This document shows, piece by piece, positions 58,801 through 64,000 of a stretch of DNA of 64,000 nucleotides. The stretch's first letter is position 1, and each line of letters opens with the position of its first letter. Position numbers and translations under genes: made by a program. This DNA comes from Piromyces finnis (Eukaryota > Neocallimastigomycota > Neocallimastigomycetes > Neocallimastigales > Neocallimastigaceae). The DNA is taken from positions 806,001 through 870,000 of the forward strand of contig MCFH01000002.1 in assembly GCA_002104945.1 (NCBI GenBank), in the 5' to 3' direction. Below the pieces are notes generated by a model, which did no database searches, was not told the DNA's origin, and saw nothing but the letters and a program-made list of their open reading frames with translations.

Positions 58801-60583
58801 TAGTTTTGCTTAATTTTTAATATACCAATATCTTTTTTTATGGTATCTTTATGTATTTACATTTACCTTTTTTTTTTTAATAAAGAATAATATTGATTCA
58901 CAATATTATTGCATATGAAATTATATTCTGTTGTATATATTTAATTATATTTAATATTATTGGAATATTACAAAAAATATATATTTCTTTTTAAAGAAAT
59001 ACCACATTTTTTTTTTAATTTTTGATTTTTTGAATTTACCTAAAATTAATTTTTATTATTGGGAATAAATATATGGTTAAATTTATCATTGTCAATTCTA
59101 TTTTGAATTACTTTATATAAAATAAAAATATATTGATTTTTATTAACATTTATACAAAACAATAAATTATATAATGCACTGTATAAAATATTAATATATA
59201 TTAATTATTACGGTTTATTATAATAATATATTCCTTCGACTCATAAACATAAGTTTTTAGCGATATATTATTATATTAACTCATAAATCAATATACCAAT
59301 ATATATTAATTTATAAACTGATAAAAAATATCGTTTTAAAATAATTTATTATAATTAAAGTTGAATTATTGCCTTTTAAATAAAATTAAATACATTCCAA
59401 TATATTACTTTAAAATTTAAATATTTAAGATTATATTATCCAATAAATTCTAATATATATTCATATTCAAATTAATATTCAAAATATGTTTTAAATTTTA
59501 AAAAAAATAAATATTAAAATTAAAAATAATAAAAAAATAAACTTAAACAGCATAAATTAAAATCGTATTATTACTAAATATGAATTAAATTATAAAAATA
59601 TATTATTTATTATGCTTCTACATATTATGAATAAATTCAAATAAATTGGGATTTTTTTTTGTAAATTAAATTGAAATATTAAATTTTTTAATATAAATAT
59701 AAAAAGAAAGTTTGTTAAAAAAAAAAAAAATTAAATAAAATATTTACCATTTTTATTTTAATTATATCTATTTAAGCATTTAACAAGATGTAAGTGTTTG
59801 TATAAGAAAAACTAAAATGTCTCTAGAAAATTTTAATTTAAAAGAGTAGTAGAAAAAAATCCTAAAATAATTAAAAAAAAAGTGCTAAAAGTATAATTAT
59901 TCACAAATTAATGAATTCATATTGGATATAAAATTGTAAAATAATTAATTCATATAAGTATTAATATAACAATAATAAATGATAAATAAAAGTCAATAAA
60001 AATATTTCCATAAGAAACCATTCTTAGTATTCATAACGCAATGCATCAAAAAACAAGAGAAAAAAAAGGAAAAATAAGTATTTAAAATAATAAAATTAAA
60101 TAAATATAATACAATACGAAATAAATAACAAGCAATAGTATTCATAAATGTAATTATTCATAATTAATTAATAATTAAACTGGATAATAGAATTGCAATA
60201 AATAGTACTTTTAAAAATAAAAAGTAATGATAGATATTAATATTATATTGAAATATTATAAAGTAATAAAGTATGTTTATTATTTTCAATGATAAGAAAT
60301 TAAATGATTATAAAATATAGTAACTATAAAATAAATTTATTTGTCATTTGTTAAATAATATATATATGCTGTAATTAAATTTTTCATATTTTAATTTATA
60401 TTTTTTTCTATAAATTATTATTATAATATTAATTTTTTATATATTTTAAATGTTTTATAAATATTATATATTAAATTAAATAATACTTTATTTATAATAA
60501 TATATATGTATAAAAAAAAAAAAAAAAAAATGAAAAATATAAATACTTTTTTTTCGTTTGATACTATGTAGTATTAATTAAAA
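55879..60583. other. Divergent AT-rich spacer, 4.7 kb
   Basis: Between the 5' ends of UBE2T and the CRAL-TRIO gene, so it holds both promoters. Contains a perfect 201-bp tandem duplication (56461-56862). No gene recognised. Confidence 0.75.
56461..56862. repeat. Perfect tandem duplication, 2 x 201 bp
   Basis: 56461-56661 and 56662-56862 read identically by eye. No coding content. Identity suggests a recent event, or possibly an assembly artefact. Confidence 0.95.
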
Positions 60584-62451
60584 ATGATAATTCCAAAAGT
60601 TAATATTAAAAACATATTATCATCAGAAAGTTCAAATAGCGAAAAGACAAAAGATGTAAGTGCAAAAGAGCAAGAAAAATCTAGTTCTTCGCCAAAAGAA
60701 TTTAATAAAGAAGAATGTTTAAATAATCTTTGGATAGAGCTTATTACTATTTTATTTGATGAAAACCCAAAAACTACTATAAAAGAATTAATGTCATCAA
60801 AGAAATATAGTAATCAATCATATATAGAAAGAAGCACTACAGAAGAAATAAGAAAAAAAGAAAATAGTGAAGAATCTATTAGTGAAGTATCAGAAACATC
60901 AGTAAGTGGTAGTACAAAGAAAAGTAAATTTAGAATTGGTGGAAATCATAGTCGTTCAAATAGTGCTAATAATAATAATGTACAAAAAAAGAATGCTAAA
61001 AAGGAACTTACTAACGAACCGGAAAACTTTACAGAAGAAGATGAGGTTATATTTAATAATAGTGAAGATAATGTAGATACTAATGCTGTTATTAATCTAG
61101 ATTCTAAAGAGTTTAAACAAAAAATTTGGGAATGCTTATTCTGGAGTGCTGGTATTGAAGGACTTGATACTCTTCTTTTAAGATTTATTGTTGCTAGGTA
61201 AGAGAAAAAAAATCAATGATTTATAATATTTTTATTAAAAAAGAAAAATATTAGAAAATATTATATAATTAATATAATTAATAGTTATCAATCATATAAT
61301 GTTTATACTTTTTTATTTAATTAAATTAATAATTATATATATTTATAAATCAATATATAAAGAAAAGGAAAAGTTAATGAGGCTTTAAAAATGTTATTAA
61401 ATGCATTAATTTGGAGAGTAACATATGATATTGAAGGTCTATGCAAGAAAGGTGAAAGAATAATTGCTGAAGAAGAATTTTCATGTGGAAAAGTTTATTT
61501 CTATAAATTTGATAAAGAAGGTAGATTTGTTACATATATTCATGTTAGTAAGCATATAAAAGAAGTTAGACCACAAATTGAAACTGAAAAAATGACGATT
61601 CTTTCAATGGAAACTGTAAGATTAATTTTAAATAAAGAAACCCCAACAGCTTGCATGGTCTTTGATATGAGTGGTTTCTCTATGCAAAATATGGTAAGTA
61701 TTATAGTTTAATATTAAATAATATATATTTAATATGTTTAATATCAATTTAATTAATTAAAAATTTTTAAATTTAAATAAATGAACAATTTTAATATTTA
61801 TAATTTTAGGATTATGGCTTTATTAGATTCCTTTTAAATTGTTTTCAAAATTACTATCCAGAAATGTTGGGTGTTGCTTTAATTGTTGGAGCTCCATGGA
61901 TTTTCCATGGTTGTTGGAAAATTATTAAGCAATTATTAGATCCAGTTGTTGCTAATAAGGTTCAATTCATTAAAGACAAGGATGAAATTAAGAATTATAT
62001 TGATGAATCTGAAATCCCTGAATGTCTTGGTGGTACAAATAGTTATAATTTCAAATATATGCCATATAATGAAGAAGACGATGTTAATGCTTCTGAAGAA
62101 GAAATTGCAGTTGCAAAAAGAAATTGGGATATTGCAAAAAATGAATATATTAAAGAAATATATGAACATTATGGTTCTCAAATTAATGTTAAATTAAATG
62201 ATTTATTATTTAAAATTAATGATAAAGGAAATGATTGTAATGAAATAAAAAACATTAATGATATTATTGAAAATGAAAATTCTAATTCACCATCATCATA
62301 CTCAGCTCCATCTTCTGCTAGTGGAGATGATAGTTTTGGAAATTCTATTATAAGACAAAATGAAAAGAACCTTTATAATGCATTTGTAGAATATGATAAG
62401 CTTACAAGATCAAGAACATTTTATCATCGTGCAGGTTTTACTCACTATTAA
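60584..62451 (+). CDS. CRAL-TRIO / Sec14-like lipid-transfer protein, 3 exons
   Basis: Exons: 60584-61197, 61363-61693 and 61810-62451 (528 aa). Introns: GTAAGA..AAAG (phase 2) and GTAAGT..TTAG (phase 0). Residues 1-180 are polar, Ser/Glu-rich and low-complexity. The CRAL-TRIO N-terminal helix region is LLLRFIVAR joined to KGKVNEALKMLL across intron 1. The lipid-binding domain (about 250-375) has VFDMSGFSMQNMDYGF, then NYYPEMLGVALIVGAPWIF, HGCWKIIKQLLDPVV and NKVQFI, the order seen in fungal Pdr16/Csr1-type phosphatidylinositol transfer proteins. The C-terminal tail ends RTFYHRAGFTHY. Such proteins exchange phosphatidylinositol between membranes and stimulate PI kinases. Which paralogue it is, and its second ligand, cannot be told from sequence. 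The N-terminal extension is longer than in yeast Csr1. Confidence 0.92.
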
Positions 62452-63473
62452 GCAAATTTAATATAAAAGAGATTTTTGTGAAAAATGTTTAATATATATA
62501 TATATATCAATTATTTCAATTATTAATTTTAAAAATATAGATTAGTAAAAACAGTTTATAAATAAATAATTAAATAATTTATTTATTTATTTATATGTTC
62601 ATTAATATACCTATATACTTAATCTACTTTTTTTTTTTGTTTAAAAACAAAAACAAAAACAAAAACAAAAAACAAAAAAAAAAAAAATATAAAAAGAATA
62701 TATATTTCTTTTTATGAAAATACCTACCTCTCAATAGCATCTTTTTTTTTCTTTTTTTCTTCTTTTCTGTATCTTAATATTAAAAATAATTGATATATGA
62801 AATATTTAAAGTAAAACCTACTCTTTTTTTTTTTTTTTTACTAATATATTTTTATTCTGTATTTTTTAATTATAATTAATTATTTTTTTAATAAAATTAT
62901 ACATATATCTTTTTTATTAATTTATATATCATCGTTTAGTATATTATTATAATTATTATTATTATTATTATTATTATTATTTCTAAATATATATAGAAAA
63001 AGTAATTTGTAAATAATTAATCAAATAATTTAGATATATCTTTTTTTTTTTTTTATTTTTTAATTTTTATTTCATTTTTAAATTGACTATATAAAATTAA
63101 TAATAATACATATAAAAATAAATATGGATGCTTTATGATTTATTCAAGGTTAAAATTAATTCTATATATATAGAATTCATTCTACTTTAAATGTAAAAAA
63201 CAGCTAGAAACTATGTTGGATTAAATTTCTTACTTCTTTATAATTAGAAAAAAAAAAAAAAAAGTATATATATGCATGTAAATTTATTATTCTTTTTTAA
63301 AATATAAATACATTTTGTTCAGTTGAGATTTAATAGTTGAAAAATTAATTATTATTATTACATTAAAAAAAAAAAAAAAAAATTAGATTATAAATATATA
63401 TATATATATATATATATAAATAAGTATTATTTGTGAATATTTATTTATTTATTATTATTATTATTATTTTTTT
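62452..63473. other. Convergent intergenic region
   Basis: 3' regions of the CRAL-TRIO gene and the Cdc4-like gene. Holds T tracts, an AAAAAC run at 62643-62672, an ATT run near 62948 and TA runs near 63400. No gene seen. Confidence 0.85.
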
Positions 63474-64000
63474 TTAGGATAATGAATCATCGATATGGTT
63501 GACTTCAGACGAAGAAGGATTTATATTTGCATGAGAAATAGCAGTATTAATATTATCTTCTTCTTCACCTTCTTTTTCTTTCATTTCAATATCTTGTCCA
63601 TTTGATGGATGACTTGTATTATAACTAGAATTATTAGAAGAAGAATCATGTGATATTAATTTCATAAATTGATAATTTTTATTCTCACTTTCTCCTCCGG
63701 ATGGATGAGAAGAAGATGAGGATTTACTCAAGCTATTTTGAATAAACTCATCTTCTAAATTTTGTAATCCTTCTCCATAATCTAGGACTTCAAACCAAGT
63801 TTTAATGTTATTACCAGTACCTCGTTGGAAAGCACAGACTAAACGACGTTCATCAATTTCAATTTTCCAGACACATTGAATACCCGTAACTAAATCACGT
63901 TTATAGGTACCATAGGTTGTCTTTGTACTAACTCCACCAGTTTCAGTTGTTGTGACTGATGTACCTGGACGCTTATTAAGACGTTCATCAGAGGAGAGTT
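63474..64000 (-). CDS. C-terminal part of a Cdc4-like F-box/WD40 protein (partial)
   Basis: Open from the window edge (first full codon at 63998) to TAA at 63474; 175 codons visible, 5' end missing. The segment KRPGTSVTTTETGG, then YGTYKRDLVTGIQCVWKIEI and DERRLVCAFQRGTGN, then TWFEVLDYGE, resembles the last WD40 blade and end of fungal Cdc4-type substrate receptors of SCF ubiquitin ligases. There the pattern is a Lxx-L-x-G...VW...DERRxVxAxQR...xVLDF run. The following tail of about 90 residues is Ser/Asn/Glu-rich, without known motif. No F-box is in view. The identification rests on one short similarity; other WD40 proteins are possible. Confidence 0.55.
   Translation of the reverse strand, partial: LSSDERLNKRPGTSVTTTETGGVSTKTTYGTYKRDLVTGIQCVWKIEIDERRLVCAFQRGTGNNIKTWFEVLDYGEGLQNLEDEFIQNSLSKSSSSSHPSGGESENKNYQFMKLISHDSSSNNSSYNTSHPSNGQDIEMKEKEGEEEDNINTAISHANINPSSSEVNHIDDSLS

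Noticed and set aside
63474-63731. Treating the right-edge frame as a separate 85-aa gene starting at 63731
   Set aside because: The codon there is TTG inside a longer frame that continues upstream to the window edge with WD40-like sequence.

Overview
The window is eukaryotic and extremely AT-rich, with near-pure A/T spacers, long poly-A/T tracts and TTA arrays. It has few genes, many short spliceosomal introns and Asn-rich low-complexity proteins. Together with a fungal-type glycogen synthase, a Uds1 (septation) coiled-coil protein and a Cdc4-like C-terminus, this suggests a fungus with an extreme AT genome, most likely an anaerobic gut fungus (Neocallimastigomycota). That assignment is inference from composition and gene content; no rRNA or other marker is present.

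Layout. 1-361: the 3' tail of a non-LTR retrotransposon, with two 124-bp tandem hairpin units and a terminal hairpin. 1242-3955 (-): glycogen synthase, 3 exons. 3956-11560: spacer with a 430-bp TTA array. 11566-14235 (-): a decayed APE-type non-LTR retrotransposon (endonuclease, RT, zinc knuckle, Asn-rich linker, C-terminal domain). 15240-15638: a second TTA array. 18995-24144 (+): a complete Ty1/copia element with two 230-bp LTRs that look identical, a 5-bp target duplication and an intact 1501-codon gag-pol. 24145-32456: spacer. 32457-37616 (+): ankyrin-repeat protein, 3 exons, with a repetitive disordered half. 38911-46413 (-): giant Uds1-domain coiled-coil protein, 3 exons, with coding minisatellites. 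49689-49868 (-): PMP3-type membrane peptide. 51327-53108 (-): prefoldin subunit 3, 6 exons. 53870-55878 (-): a UBE2T-type (Fanconi) ubiquitin-conjugating enzyme with a long C-terminal extension, 6 exons. 60584-62451 (+): CRAL-TRIO/Sec14-like lipid-transfer protein, 3 exons. 63474-64000 (-): 3' end of a Cdc4-like F-box/WD40 protein, running off the window.

The host genes do not form a pathway. They cover housekeeping (glycogen storage, tubulin/actin folding, membrane potential, lipid transfer), DNA repair and cell-cycle or septation roles, each transcribed separately. I built exon models by hand by matching intron phase with protein-family conservation.

Points most worth following: the copia primer site, which matches the anticodon arm of tRNA-Lys(CUU) and implies half-tRNA priming; the structured tandem-repeat tail of the LINE family; and the UBE2T homologue with candidate SUMO-interacting motifs and consistently atypical splice sites.
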